NCBI GenBank assembly: GCA_033030425.1
Contig: JAUFSD010000009.1
Location: forward strand, 186,001 to 250,000
DNA length: 64,000 nucleotides
Reading direction: 5' to 3'
Source of the DNA: Verpa conica
Taxonomy: Eukaryota; Ascomycota; Pezizomycetes; Pezizales; Morchellaceae
The notes beneath the pieces were generated by a model. That model was given only the letters and a program-made list of their open reading frames with translations. It had not been told where the DNA came from and made no database searches. Both the position numbers and the translations under genes were made by a program. This document shows, piece after piece, positions 32,201 to 46,559 of the stretch. Numbering within the stretch: position 1 is the stretch's first letter; the number at the start of each line of letters is the position of its first letter.

Positions 32201-34534
32201 CAGATTCGTGACAGCCTAGTCTAGCCCAATACTTTAATCCTGATACGAGTATACTTGACCCTAAACACCAACTTCATTTCGAGTCAACAGAATCAGGTTT
32301 TAGGAGGCATGTTGATGCCTGACCGAGTTTTTACACTCTTATTCAGTCCCCGTGAGCGCTGTGCTGGGAAACTGACTATAGACCTCTGCTTAGCGTGACC
32401 ACTAACCGAGTGATATATGGTGCATGCCTGCCAACCAGCCAGTATAGTCTAGCGTAATCTACAGATCTAATCGATTTTGGCAGGTACAACTACACGGAAC
32501 AACTAACCCCCAGGAACCAAATCACAGCAACCCCCCCCCCCCCCAGGGTTGTCCAACTTATAACCCGCTCTCCTTCCTGTTGGGGGTATAGTCGGTTTTT
32601 TTTCTAAAAACCCCATACAAATATCTAGGTTGAATGAGCTATAGGCCCCTGAAATAAGTGTCTCACCTCTCAGCCCGATATGTTACCACTCTATCGGCCA
32701 TCTCTCCCCTCCCCGCCCTGGGATAACGTGGTTGACCACGACGTCATATACTCCTGCTCATCCTCATTAAACCAGCAACTAGTCAAATTATATTGATTTG
32801 TCATCATGGTCATGTGTTCCAAACGCCTACCCACTAACTTAGCGTGAACAGAAGAGGAGAGAAGAGGCGAGTGAACCTTACTGGAACTACTCTAAATACA
32901 TAACACCCACCGCCTCCCATAATCACTAAACTCAGCTCTTCTTACTACCCAAGCACGTGGACATATTCACTGCTCTCTCCCTCTCTGACAGCTCACCGTA
33001 TTCACCAGGATCCACAGCTGTTGTACTATACCAACATGCTTTCCCATCTACTACAACTCCCTTTTGTCATCTTTGCACAGAAGCTGTTGTCTACCACTCC
33101 CTAACAAGATTCACATTGAGTCGAATAATCTAGACCTGGCAGTCAAGATGGAAAATAAAATCTAGACGGCGAACCGTATATAAAGCAAGCGTACGTATCT
33201 CTAATACTCCGCGTTGAATTATTCGACTGACATACGTAGGTATTGATTAAATCTTCATATTATAGCATCAAAGCACTGACAGGATATATTCCAAACAATT
33301 AAAAAGACTTACAGTGAAGCATACCCCCCTCAACACCGAGAACAGTATACGAGCCATCACTTGAAGTACAAAACATTGGGTGATTGGAAGCAACGAATCG
33401 GATTCAAAGGCGTGGGGTCAATCCGGTATTCATTTACTTAGTTATCTCTACTTAGGATACACGGTAAAGAAGCATCTCCTAGCCGGCAAGACTTCAATTT
33501 GGAGGAACGATGAGGAATATTAGCATTTACCTCGATGTCCGGCGAGAAAGCAAATAGTGCATTAAGCGGTTATCAACCATCAGAGGAATTAAACGATGAA
33601 TTTTATGAGGAGAGATGCGACTTTTCTGAGACCGCAGCTATTGATAGAGACAGAGCTGCTAATAGTTCAATTACAGCTAAAAAAATAAAGGAACTTCAAT
33701 AGACTCTAAATCATAGACTCTCGTAGGTCTATCTATACACCTATTAACCAGCCCCACAGATCCAGAAACTTATACCACAATCGAGTACACCAAAAAAAAA
33801 ACCCAACATACAGTACACTACGGTATAAACCCTACCCAGCACATTATTCTACTTGACCCCCCCATCGGAGTTAAATATCAGCAAAGACGCATCTATAAGC
33901 TATAGAACTACACCCAGGATACCTACCGATTAGACACAAGACTTGACCCAGCCATCCCTCCAGGAAAAATACACACAGGGACTAAGCTTATTGGCCAGCT
34001 CCAAGAATACCACTTTCTCAAAAGTTGCCTTTTAGAATATTCCCCCAGGCCTCTTATTATAACATTAATCTTCAGCTTTTTACCCCCCTAATATAGGGAC
34101 TAGACGCCGATAACCAGTGATACTACAGAGACCCATATATAGCGAGAAAAACAGCAGTAAGAGCTATTCCATATTTCTCTAAAATACTTAGCGCTCAAAA
34201 GTTGAAAGTGCCTACTCTTCTTAGTAGCTATAAAAAAAACCACAATCTAAGCACATTTTTAATATCTTTTATGTGAGAGAAGTTGATAGAAAACCGCCAC
34301 TGGGATGTATTCTAGCTAGCTGTAAGTGAAGTATAACTATTAAAGATACAAATAGCCCAAGACCACCATGTAGCTTTTGATGGTCTTTTGGCCCCTTCCT
34401 AAAGTATTAGTTACTGATGCTTAGAGTAGGACATATTTAAGTTCCAAAATAGCACACCATCAAGCCCATATCAAAATCCCTACTCCATTATTCTTTAACG
34501 TTTTGTTTACACTTTTTACATTTCAGACTTCTTT
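29277..34534. other. Gene desert upstream of the FHS permease
   Basis: About 5.3 kb. A GC-richer segment (29400-29850) is the likely promoter of the FHS permease. The remainder is AT-rich with dense stops and G/C homopolymers (14 C at 32531-32544). No gene supported. Confidence 0.55.
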
Positions 34535-34655
34535 GTTGAGAGGGGGGGGGCTCCGTACTCCACACCCCTACAAATAACCAGTAATTTCTTTTCTCTAAAA
34601 AAAAAAATACAAAAGAGAGAACCAATCACTTATGCTTATGCAATAGCGTTTCAAA

Positions 34656-34901
34656 TACTCGTAATCTCATGACGTTTTAAGAATCGACTGAGTCCGCATA
34701 TAGGGTGCATATGGGTGAGAATCCAGTAGATACCGCTAGAATAACATAACAATGCATCTTGGCTATTTAAATCACAACGAAAAAAAAAACCAAAGGGATT
34801 CCTCTGAACCTCTTAAAATGCTCAGGTCTAGGGATACTCAGGTCATATGCACCTTATATGCGGACCTGGTCGATTCTCAAAACGTCATGAGATTACGAGT
34901 A
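34656..34901. mobile_element. Inverted-repeat element (58-bp arms), possible MITE
   Basis: 34656-34713 and 34844-34901 are reverse complements at 53 of 58 positions; all five differences are transitions. The 130-bp middle contains no gene. Outside the arms, a GAGAG plus G-run motif occurs at about 34537-34550 and, inverted, at about 34910-34921, so the element may be longer, with an insertion in the left side. No clear target duplication was found, so the superfamily is open. Confidence 0.7.
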
Positions 34902-35532
34902 CATCGTTCCCCCCCCCTCTCATATTAAAATTTACAGTGCTTATGCTCCAATCGGCTTAGAACCATAGTGATGACATTGTGCGGTAAAATTCCAAATGTG
35001 ATCCATGTGAATATTACAGGTTACCAAATATTACACCGGAAGATCTCAGAAACAGATTTATCAATAATATCACTCAACTACCCTTTACGTTCCTAAATAA
35101 GCTAGAGTAGGGCCTCGAGTGTTCCCATAGCCATATAGTTGTAGGACTCGTTTAAAAATTCAATAAACTCATGCTATCAATACATCAAAGCATTACAAAA
35201 TACCCCTCCCACCACAGATATCAAAAGACCCCCAAAATACCCACGCTGGACATTTTTTTACCACATAGTCCACCAACAAAAAATCACTAGAGAACATGTA
35301 AAAATTTTAACGAGAAAAATTATTCAAGAAAACATTATGTGCTAGTAATAGCCGTTTCTATGTATCTTCCACAGCCCAGACTTTGCCCTCGTAATAGCCT
35401 GTTAATGAAAGTCAATAATTAAACTTGCCCAGTCATGTATACCTCATCTCATATCCTCATCCTATTTTCCGTATTTCTGACAGAAGCTCATCCTTCTCCC
35501 CCACGTATAACCCTATAGTACAAATTATGCAT
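34902..35532. other. 3' flank of the GH72 gene
   Basis: AT-rich, no gene supported. Presumed 3'UTR lies just before 35533. Confidence 0.5.
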
Positions 35533-37151
35533 TTAGAACACAAGCATAGCGCCAGCAAGCGCCGCCATAGGAACAATAACACTAATCCACCAGCTACCTC
35601 CAATCATTTCCCTATTCCCGAATGCGGCACCAGGTGTACTACTTCCAGAGGCTGATGAACCAGTAGTGGTCGATGCATCAAATGCAAGATCTGCTGTACC
35701 GCTTGGGGGAATATACTGACTCCCTCCACTATTTCCCTTGGGGGTCCCAGCACCAGATGTCTAATTCTAATATTAATAAAATGCCCAAAATAGAGAGGAT
35801 GGAGTGGTAAGACAAACCATGTACACGCTGGCCTTGCTCGGGAGCGCAGGAAGGGTATTGCTAGCTTCCCAGAGGTCGGTTTGTTCAGGGCAGTCCCTTC
35901 CAGGCAAGTTCTCCTGATAGCCGCCATCACCAGTGGGGTTTGAAGTGGCCTCATATTTCTCCTTCAGGTTATCGAAATCAGTCAACTTCTCCACAGATTT
36001 CCCGTCATCAGAGACCTGGACGAGGCCGTAGTTGTTGGGTTCCTGAGTGAATTCATAGACGAGGCCACCGGAGAAAACGCTGGTCATATCCGTGCTATAC
36101 AAAGACTTGATCTCGTCGAATACACGGGGGCTAGGTGCGTTACAACCGAACTCAGAGAGGAAAATAGGGACCGAGTAGTCGGTATAGTTCACGACCTTCT
36201 GGTTCCACCCAGAGATCTGGAAGGAGGACCTTGAGCCGCACCAAGAGTAATCGTTGATCTAACTCATGATATTAGTTGCAAGTTCGATTGCTGACACGAC
36301 CGTCTAGGAAAGTATAAACATACCGCATAAAAATCACCCCTTGTGCTATCATCACCGCAGTCCAAGTACTGAGACATTTCCATTCTATTCTCTGCCACGT
36401 CTGCAGCACTGTATCCAACCGGAATAGGTCTGTCGACCTGCTTGCTAATGTACTCCTTCATGTCCCTAATGACGGCCTTGACAACGGTCGCAGCGCGTGT
36501 GTTATTGGCAGCATTGGTGACCTCATTTGCGGCGAAGAAGCCCAAAGTATTGGTGTATTTTGCAAAGACATCAACAGTCGCAAAGACATGCTGGAGGTAC
36601 ACCTCATTGTAAGAGTACATTGGGAACTCTCTGTTGATTGAGTATTGTGGAGTGTTTACATCCTATTACGGTGCGTTAATAGAAATTTCCTATCTCGACA
36701 GCCCAGAGACACTTACGAGGATGAGGTAGATACCAGCATCTGAAAGCAATTTCATGCATTCCGAGTGGTCCGCGGAGTTGTCAACAGTATCTGAACCAAA
36801 AGTTAGTCCTGGCACACAAAAACAGAACATAAGATGACCTACAAACTCTGAGAGTGTTGATTCCCAACTCTTTCATAACAGGGATATCACGAGAGCATGA
36901 AGTTGTATTGGCCAGGGGGTCACTCAAATCTGATGAACCACCCGGCTGATAGTCGACACCGCGGATATAGAACTACAATTATAGAAATTCATCAGCTAAG
37001 AGTTCAATAACCCCAGCGGGAGAAAAGAAAAACATACGCGGTTGTTTCCCTGGAAGAACGCATTGCCTTTCACGGTGATAGGAGTGGTGGCTGCAGCAGC
37101 TGCAAGTGTTGAGAATGCCACTACAGCGGCAGCAGTAGTAAATGTACGCAT
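35533..37151 (-). CDS. GH72 1,3-beta-glucanosyltransferase, GPI-anchored (Gas/Gel family)
   Basis: Six exons: 37038-37151, 36843-36972, 36717-36790, 36324-36662, 35818-36258 and 35533-35760, total 441 aa; five introns of 52-65 nt. Signal peptide [20 protein letters not shown]. Family marks: [32 protein letters not shown], acid/base Glu153 in FFAANEVTN, nucleophile Glu255 in [27 protein letters not shown]. The enzyme elongates and branches cell-wall 1,3-beta-glucan by cutting and transferring chains outside the plasma membrane (established). A Ser/Thr/Gly linker and a terminal hydrophobic run ([19 protein letters not shown]) mark the GPI signal. The Cys-rich CBM43 (X8) module of Gas1/Gas2 is absent, so it belongs with the shorter Gel1-like members. 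Start from ATG 37151 gives the signal peptide directly. Confidence 0.94.
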
Positions 37152-37159
37152 AACGAAGG

Positions 37160-37400
37160 TTCGATGATGCAATCGATCGGAAATGAGTTTTTTAATCCGT
37201 ACACAAGCGAAGGTGACTTTCCAAGAGCTCTGAAAGAGTGATAGAGCTAGTTCTGACTGGTTCTTGAACCTATCTGGTGGAATTGTATGCTGAAAACAAT
37301 GGTGTTGATGGAAACGAGAGAAGGGGAGAGGGGAGAGGAGGGGGAAGGAGTGTGGGAAGTCAAGAAGGATAAGAGAACGGGAAGAAACAGGCACAGGAAA
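37160..37400 (-). promoter_or_regulatory. Pyrimidine-rich leader of the GH72 gene
   Basis: Coding-strand sequence is C/T-rich (CTCCCCTCTCCCC-type tracts at 37320-37350) within 250 bp before the ATG, as in other strongly expressed fungal genes. Exact start not determined. Confidence 0.4.
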
Positions 37401-40352
37401 TGAGAGGCCGTGGATGGAGATGTTCTGGATGTAAAACCGGGCGAGTGACAGCCCAAAAGAGAAGCACCTGAAGTTAGAACAGCAGACAGGGGCAGTGGAT
37501 CTGTGTCTTGGCCGCAGAGTGTTGCAGCATGCAGATGCAGCCTCAGTGCAGGGTAGCGACGGGGAGAATCGACGGATACTAGGTAATCATGCCTCGAATA
37601 CAGGGAGTTTAACCCGAATAAACAACCCCCGGCTGCCCCTTATGATAGAATGAGTAACAGCACTCACCATGTAAAGTGCAATTTATCTTCTAAAGAAAGG
37701 ACGTTGTTTGAGCAGCAATAGCTTATCCCCTTCTCAGCACCCACCCCAGCCCATGATCGCTATGGACCTGAAACTGGCTGCTTGCCATCCATCCGAGAAG
37801 AGTGGCTAGCGCCACCTCTTTGCGTGCTGGGTGAGTCGGGCCCCACTGACGTTGATTCCTATCAATAGGCGGGCAAAGCTGGGCAGACGTCTATTGCAGA
37901 TCGACTCGCGGCTCCAAGACCTCCAGCTCAGCAGCGCATGTCAAACCTCTTCAATTCCATGTTTGCTGGCTGGCGTCTTTTAAGAACATGGCAACACAGG
38001 TTGCTGCGGATGTTTATTCCGGCTCCCACCCAGTTGAAGTCGTGTAAAGGTTTTGACGCGCCCCAGTACAGGATATACTCCTAGTCTAAGTTAAGTCTAA
38101 TTGTTAAGCTGACCCGAGAATCTCTGGCTGGCGGAGAACCCCGTTTAAGGTTGGCACCTGAACTGAAAGCTGATATGTAAACAGCGTCCCGCCTCTACCG
38201 CAGCGGGCCACAGTGCTCCCCCCGAAATGCTCGTCTGCATATCTCGTAAGATAGTGCAATAGGGCGGTGCAGAAAAACATTTCCCAACGCGGAAAATAAG
38301 CTATCCAACCCCCGATTGAAGATACAAACGCGTGATGGAGTGAGCTGATAAGAATAGTGCTTTTCCCACCCTTCGCTTGTTGTGAATCAAGTCCGAGGAT
38401 GTCGGGCTTGAATCCTTAGCCTGCAGTGATCCTCTCTGGCAAGAACACATCAGCTTTCTCGGATTGGTTGGTGACAAGACAAGCCTACGCACAGCAAAGG
38501 AAGACTTTGCCAGAATTAACCGGCCTTCAGAAAATGTTCAAAATTTTATAAACTACAACCCAAACGGAATCAGCGTCGATGCATCCACTAGAAACCATGG
38601 CAGTCACCTTAGTTGATAATTTTCCAAATCTAGAATACCATAAGGAATACTGTACGTAAGCAATCCCCGTCGCTCTATCCTAGTCCTATCATCAACTAAC
38701 CCAACTCTAGTTCAATATATACTTTTCTTAGAAATGGATAGCTATCCTGGGAACTTCTACCCCAATTCTCGATTAAACCATATTCCCAGGAAGAATCTGA
38801 CCTCCAATAAAGGGGTTGATCAATTGCTTCTAAAAATACAAATCACCCTAGAAAGTTACCTTATCCGGATAGTGCTTATATTAGGACTACATTCTTCAAT
38901 ACCGATTACATACCAAAGCTCAGGGCCCACCGCCGCCTAAATACCTTCATAATAAAAAAATCAAATATAGCAAATTATCATTACGAGATCGAGGCGAGAA
39001 AAAAAAAAAAGGGTCAGCTACCGAATACCAACACCACCGGAAGACTCGGTCTAAAGAACTATGGAACACCCTATAGCGCATTCTGAGCACGGACATACAT
39101 TACCTTACCCGGAACATTATTATGTAAACCGGAACAATAGACGGACAGAACGTGACCATAACTAAGTGCGACATTGATCTAAGTATCTATATATACGGAT
39201 TTATATTCCAAGAATAATTTATCCAAAATTCTTTCCTCTTATTTTTTTTTTTCTTCCCTTTTTCGGCTGACTGACATGACAAGCTTTTAGCATTCCAAGA
39301 ACTGACTCTAATTGAACCAGACTTGAGTGCCCGGATCGAACCGGATCGACGCACGGACCAGTGGTTCAGTTTTTTACACAGCTAACGGTATGTACCTTTA
39401 ATAAGGAGGTTAAGGAACGGTGAAAGTGTCGCGCATGGTATGTCTTGGATAGGGGGGGCCCCGAACCATCCAAGGGCCGGGGGGGGTCAACGGCAACGGC
39501 CGCGGCTGGGATCACGTAACGAAAGGCTTGATTTAAATAAGAGGTCTGCCATGCAATCTAGGCAAGTCACGGGGACAGTAAAAAAAAAGGGGGGGAGCAT
39601 CGGTTAGGTTACCGCCCTGTGCACGGGATTTGGGGAATCTAGCTTCTGATATGTTCGTCTAAGAGATTGGTGGTTCTTTGGAATAAGCGCGAGAATCCCC
39701 TTTGCTTATAATTACTATCCGTGGATACATAGTGGTCGTGGTAGGCCAGTTTTGGGAATTAGACTATCCGTTTTGGGAACGGCCACTCAAAAGATCTAAA
39801 GAAGCATTAGGCATTCAAATGTCTTTTTCAGGCATGAATAGAAGTCCTGAAAATTTAAATTCGATACCAATATCTCCGTTATAAAGACTAGCTAGTGAAG
39901 AAATATACTACCCCCAAATACAGTTACCCCCATCGCCTCTCCACTATAAGTGGGGTTTTCTTAAAGGTTTTAAAATACTCGCCGCCCCCAGTAATCCCTC
40001 AGCCTAGACGAAATCCTATACCCAGCAGACCCAAGAAACTGGACGTGGGGAGCATTAGTGTGGAGGGAGTTTAAAAGAAAGAAGACAAGAGCAGTCAGGT
40101 TGAGAGGAGACGAGGAGTGAGAAGGGGAGAAGCCGGAGGAGAAGAGGGGGGTTGGGGATGGGGAGAGATGTGGGAAGATATGGCGGAAAGCAGTGATAGG
40201 GAAGAGAAGAAAGCGAAGGTTAGGGGGGTAAAAGAGGAAAGGAGGAAAAAATTTTGAAGCCTTAAGTTTGCATTTTTATTATTATTTTATGTTTGTCTTT
40301 GTTTATGTTTATGCATTATAGTGTGGGGCGCGAGTACCTTAGCCTTAGGGCT

Positions 40353-40380
40353 CCATGTACTTATGATCAATTTATCTATA
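40353..40380. mobile_element. Degenerate copy of the short retroposon tail
   Basis: CCATGTACTTATGATCAATT matches the start of the other copies with one change, then reads TTATCTATAG where the others have (ATTC)n. No clear target duplication, so probably an old copy. Confidence 0.45.
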
Positions 40381-43300
40381 GTACCAAAAAGAGAGGTGGG
40401 ATTAGTACGGTGCTCCCGCCAATACCCTAGCGATATAAGAGGAATACGGTATTGATACAGTAATCTACCTCAAATACTAATTTAATTCGGTATTTGCGAC
40501 TAAATTCTGTAGTGCTATGGCAGTAAATTCACCCCGTTTTTTCATACTGTATCTACCCCCCAGTAGTTATGTCGAGTGCTGAGTGATGATTGTTACATAT
40601 AATTATAATACCCTCATATTATACCACTAAAAAAAACTAAATATCTTATACACCATATCAAAGCTATAGCTTAAACTCACTACACTTAAGGACCAGATAA
40701 AATCTCTCACAGCTACTTAATAATACTAATAATAATTCCTCAGTGACGAAGATCGAGTGAGCGACCATGAAGCTGAATGAATTTTTAAAAACCAATGACG
40801 TATGTATATATGCTCATGACGACATAATGAGGTATAATAATAATAAATAAAAAAAACACCGACGAAACTATAAGCTAGCACAACTACTTAAAACAGCGCG
40901 CTCGATGCCCCAACTCTCCACGCTCCCGTTTATAGATAAATTAGCAAGGAAGCGGGGGAGAGAATGAGGGGAAAACTGTAGCTCATAGCAGGGGTACTAG
41001 ATCTTCTATAGAAATACCATATCGGTAAGAAAAACCCTAATGATAACACAGAGGACCTTAGCGGGGTAGTTCTAGGCGAGATATATATTTTTTTTTCTTC
41101 CGGGATATAGCTTTAATAATAAAAAAAAAAACACCCTAGAATATAAAGTCAACACTAGGAGCTCCCCACAAAAAGAGAAAAAGCCAGGCTGAGTTTGGGA
41201 AAACAGGTTCTCAGTATAGCCTTTGCTAGTGACCCAGTTCCCAGTACTTTATAGATGCTACAACTATGACGTAGGTTGTCTGACTGAGAGTCTAGTATAT
41301 ATATATATACATACTCTTACTAATATCCTCTAATGTCAATACCCGAAATATTATAATCCTGAATCTGAGTCTTCCTGCTTACTTTCAAATAACAGACTAT
41401 TCTAGGAGATATTACATAGATCTTAATAGTGCTAGATCTGTAACTACATCCGTGCATATATATATATATATATTAGTAATCTGCTACTACAGTCAGCTCA
41501 GCTAAAAAAACCTTATTTTGTTGCTAGTGTCTTTTCAGAATTTGAAGAAACTAGGCTTGTGATAGACGTGCCATTCACTAGCGGTTTTACTCTAGTTTTT
41601 TAGATTCGGTTAATGCCGCTGGAACTTTTCCTTTCTCTGATGCTTGTTCTGGTATATATATAATTTCTTTGTTCCTAACAATACAATTAAAAAATAAAAG
41701 TAACAAGTAGTTCTTGAAAGCCTATCGCTTCCACGATAGCTAGCTACAATTTCTTTGTTAGCGGGGTTTTGGTTCTCATATTTACGCATGGTATACGTAT
41801 TAGCTCATGGCGCGCTAGGCCGGGGGGGTAAAGATGCCAGTACGATAAATAATATTTTTATTACACCAAACTACGTGTATCCTTGGAGAAAGCCTAATCT
41901 ATACCACTGAATTTTACGACAAGCGCTTAATCCTGAGTAAGGAGTTCGGAAACAGGAGCGGGAATTTTGATACTGAATAATTTCGGAAGAGTGTTTAGCT
42001 TAGGTCTAATTTCCGACCTTGGCCCCCCCCCTTTTATATAAGGAATTGTTGTAACACCTTCGTGAAGTATAGACACGTGTGGGGGGGGGGTGTGGGAATG
42101 GTGTAAACGAAATTAATAAGCGAGGGTAATTAAGCTATAATAAAGATCGCTCTTTATACTCTATCACTCATAATACGGCTCCCGGTTATAAGAGGAGAAT
42201 AATAAATATATTTGTACATGAAATTATTGGTCACGAAAGAACATGCATATTAAGATCTACATATTATGATAATGCCAACACGAATTATATAACTTCAACA
42301 TCTCAAACTGAAGGATCTCCTCCCGGTAGCCATGCGTTAGCCGCCGTAACCCCCAATAGAGATTTAGGATGAAATATAGTCTGGGCCTTTTTATGTGTGT
42401 GTGTGAGAGTGTGTGAGAGTGTGTGGTGTGTCCCATCGGCATCATATAGGGTCACTCGGCATGCCGTTGAAACACCCGGAGTCGCCGTGGCCAATAGGTT
42501 AGGGCGATAAACAAAAATATGTTTCAATTCGTGGATAATCGTCGGCTGCAGCCGAGAGCGATTCACCAACATCCCTGTCTCAGGCGACTTGTAGGGGCTC
42601 TATTGATCAGCACCGGCTTTCTCGCCCCCTAGTTGGTGGGTCGGGCCGGAATAGCATGAACGTATTGCTTGCCTGACTGGTCGGGGGTCAGCATTAAAAT
42701 GAGGAGACATTCTAAGAAATACCCGCACGGGGGGAGGGGGGTAGAGAGAGAGAGCGCGCGGGGGGGGGTGATTAAGGATTATAAAAGTGATGGTACGATT
42801 TCCGGGATTATTCGGTCGGTGCTAGTGAATCGCTTTGCCGATGGGCCACTCCGGAGCTTTGTACACTCACCGACAGACAGCGAGATGAGGCGGGGTTGCT
42901 GTTAGATGTTTTGAATGCATCCAAGTGGGGTTTGATAGTCTTGGTTGCAACCAGAGTTCGGCGAAAGCTCCCGCGGTTATGTACATAAATCTCAATCGAG
43001 AGTCTCTGGCCTAAGAAAGCGCGTGGATACCCGTATGTTTACAGATCTTGACGTTCACCAGTGGCGGAGCACGGTAGATACCATCGGCAGCGTTCGACTG
43101 TCACGAGTTTTGGGGTTTCGACCTCAGGTTGCAGGGCCGAGGAGCTTCAGGCCCCCACTTGCTCATGTTTATGCCAGACCTTTATTCTTCCCATGTGCTC
43201 TTGGGGAAACCTAAGATCTGCTTCAGGGAATCCGATTTTGTTTGGGTACCGGGATGCAAACAACCCCCCGCCCCAAAGAACCGCACCATTAACGCATAAG

Positions 43301-46300
43301 TCTACCGCCAAGGTAACGGTAGGTGCAACTATTATTCTGGGTGAGTTGCCTGTATTAATAAAAGAACCAATGTTAGGGTCGCTGTCTTGCCCTGTCCAAA
43401 CTGCAGTTTCTCGGGACTCGTTTTCCGAATTAATCCCCGGTCGAAGCGACTGATGGGATTTGGACATTCATGCATTATCACTCGAAGTAAAAAAAAACCC
43501 AATAGACTTTATCCGGTTGTGCAACTGCCTACATGTACTTATTATTCTATAACGATAACTTTAATCTTACTAAGAAAGATAAACAAAAACCCGATAGACA
43601 CCCCAGACATTATTATAACAGGTAGATAGGTCTAGCGTAATTTTCAAAACTGTCTCTTAAAAACGAAGTTTATACGGGCTATAAAACATTATAAGAAACA
43701 CTAACCGTACTTACTTCTGCACCAAGTATAACGCAAAAATTAATATATCACGTCACTATGAGACCCCCACACTAACGCTGACTTAACCCCGCATCTTTCT
43801 AGAACACGGCAGTGGATTCACACCCCCCCTCTTTGATACTTTTTGACTTGGAAAGTCATTCTTTTGAGACAATGTACCTCATCCCTAGATCTATGTAGAA
43901 ATTACATGATGTACTGGGGTTCAGCCTTTCCGCTCCCAAGCCTGTCATTCATGTTGAGCCAGGTAGAGTATGTGTCGTCGAGACGAGGAAACATATGCCG
44001 CATCGTGGCATCGAGATCGTCGCAGATCGATCCCTCAGGACCATGCAGGTAAGACAGGGCAGCAAACAAGAACCAAGGGATAAAATGGGAAAATCGCGGG
44101 TGTGGAACTTCTATTTTTTAACTTCTATTTTTCATTTCTATTTTTTTTTTTTTTTCTCTTTCTTCTCCCACTCCCCCCCCCCCCTCCCATCGTGTAGGCT
44201 AGGTTACTTTGTCGCACAGGAGTACTTAGGCAAGGGTCACGATACTATTGCCCGGTCAGATCGTAAGGAGTTTCCTGGTAAGTACCCTGGGTATTTCTGC
44301 TCTACGGAGAACTCAATGCCACGTTCGTTGGGATTTTGTCTAGGGCTAACGGTTTACCGGCGTCGGAGCCCTGATCACCCCAGTGGGAAATGAGTAGTTA
44401 ATGCTCGAACTCTCCCAAGTCTCTGGGCCGGCAACGACTAGGTAACGGTAGATCTCTATTTGCCTATATTTTTTCACATGTATATTTATAATTTCTATAC
44501 CTCACCGAAAGACTAGTTCTTGAGTTGTCATGACTCCGGCGGGAGGTTACATCTTGGCTACTATAGAAAACAAGGAACTGGAAGAACGATGATCCGGACG
44601 GGGTACAAAAAGGGGATGGTGGGCTTTGGAGAAAAGTCTGAGAACAGTTCTCCACAAGAAGAAGGAAAGAAAAGTCTTCCATGCCATGAAATTCTCCGAT
44701 TAATCGCAGTACTTACGTCATTTTTATGATCATGGGTCTTAGGCCCTAGGGACCACGTCGCGGGACATGCGAGACTGCTCAAAAAGGGCAGCCGAGGCTG
44801 AGCAGGGACGCCCTGGGTCGACTTGACATCTCGGTTTCAGTGCATCATCAAGTGTGGCTTATGCTCGGGGGTACGGTCTAAGTAGATACAGACTTATGCA
44901 GCATTCGCTGGTTTGCTTACTACATGGTTCCTTTAGAGCCGAATAATATTAGGGAAGGTAGTGGTGCTGTCATGCACGCGGCGGCTACAGATTGGCGGAC
45001 TGATATATAAAATTATGTCTTTTTTTTATTTTTCTAATTCTAAACGTTAAAGTAAAGAGACTATCAAGTGATGATAGTAAGCGGCCACTCACGCAACAAG
45101 TCGATACATGGCTGTACCTGCACTGTGTTGTGCGCACCCGCAGAAGCCGGAGTCCGAGAGGAGAATCATGCGAAAGACGTGCGACGAGACCAACATATCT
45201 GACCTGTTTTTTCTTTACTTTTTTCAGCCTCGTTCTCTGTGATGTGAGTGGTTGGCTGTATTAAAAACGCTATAATATGAGGGGTTATTCCGTTGCAAAG
45301 GAGAGCCTCTAAGGAGTCACTTCTTGTAGTTTGTTCTCGATAGGAACTTTATGGAATTAAGGGAACACGACTGTAGATGTGATTGAGGCTGAAATTCATA
45401 ATCCAAGATAATGCCTTGGGGATACAGGTCATCCCGTCTCATCAAAGAGGTTATTTTGATCACTTGGGTTCCCGGATTACCCCTCGATGGAGAAAAAACA
45501 GGGCATAAGTATATCTCTAGGCTTGCCGTCGTACAGGGGGGTGTGGTACAAGGCTCGGGGTGAGGAGGTGTTCAATGAAGCTCGCTTTTATTTTTTGAAT
45601 ATTGCCTGGCTCAGATTCAGCAAGTATAACCCCAAATCTCACCGGCTTGTGCGGCATATTCTCAGTCATGGCTAATAATTGACTGAGTCGCGGTACGTCG
45701 GCTTGTTGGGAATGAATATTAAGTCCGTGCTCAGAAAAACGCGCCCCGTGGCGAACTGTGTACCGCCTTTCTGCAAAGTGTTTGCCCAAGAGGCCAACCG
45801 AGGGTTTTCCTAGACTGATAGAGCACATTTGAATATGTCCGGTAGCCGTTGCTTCTAGAATCCAGATGACCAAGCCGGTACAGAAATAAAAGTGCTTTAG
45901 ACCCTTTTCTCTACCGTATCTACAGCACTCGATCAAAGGAAAGAAGCATAGATAACAAAACTGATGGGATAGATAGCGTACGCAGGGGAAATTCTTATAT
46001 TATCCAACCCCATTCTCTGTTTCGCTGGTCGGGTTTTATGCGGTTTCATGGGGTTTCGCTTTCTCTGGTGGAGGGGCGTGGGTAAGTAGCGGTTGGTTGG
46101 ATGCGAGGTGAGGTGTTCTGTATGAGAGAAAGAGAGAGAGGGAACTGAAGAAACCGAAGCTGGTTGCGAGTGCACCCACTTTCGGTTGCTTCTGTAAGAA
46201 CGTGACTTGAGAGTCAATTGTAAACTTAAGGTTTGTAGGAGATAGTAAGAGAATTGGTAGCTTTAGTATTTGTACGGAAACAAGAAGCACAGTTTCCAGA

Positions 46301-46559
46301 AGTGACAATTACATACATACCCAGGCATGGATTTTAATTGTGCTGAAACCCCGAGCCTCTGCAGCTGCTGCTCTGGTCGTTGGCATTGACTCCACCATTC
46401 CGCCAGCCTGGCCCAGTCCGAAAGCGCCTAGACTAGTCCGGATCGATCCAATTCTAACGCCAAAAATAACGAATAGTTAGGCCCTTCCTAAACACGCCGC
46501 CCGGCCTTCCCCTTCTTCGTCCCAGCCCTTCGCACCGAGCGTCCCGACTAGAGGTCTCT

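Noticed and set aside
33450..33480. Similarity of GGATACACGGTAAAGAAGCA to 4621-4640
   Set aside because: About 20 bp with two mismatches and no clear extension; could be a dispersed repeat but not supportable by eye.
42669..43467. Several overlapping frames in a GC-richer patch on both strands
   Set aside because: No motif, no consistent exon structure; explained by local base composition.
45517..45936. 139-codon minus-strand frame
   Set aside because: No ATG near its beginning, no splice site that extends it, no recognised motif; kept out although its composition is somewhat protein-like.
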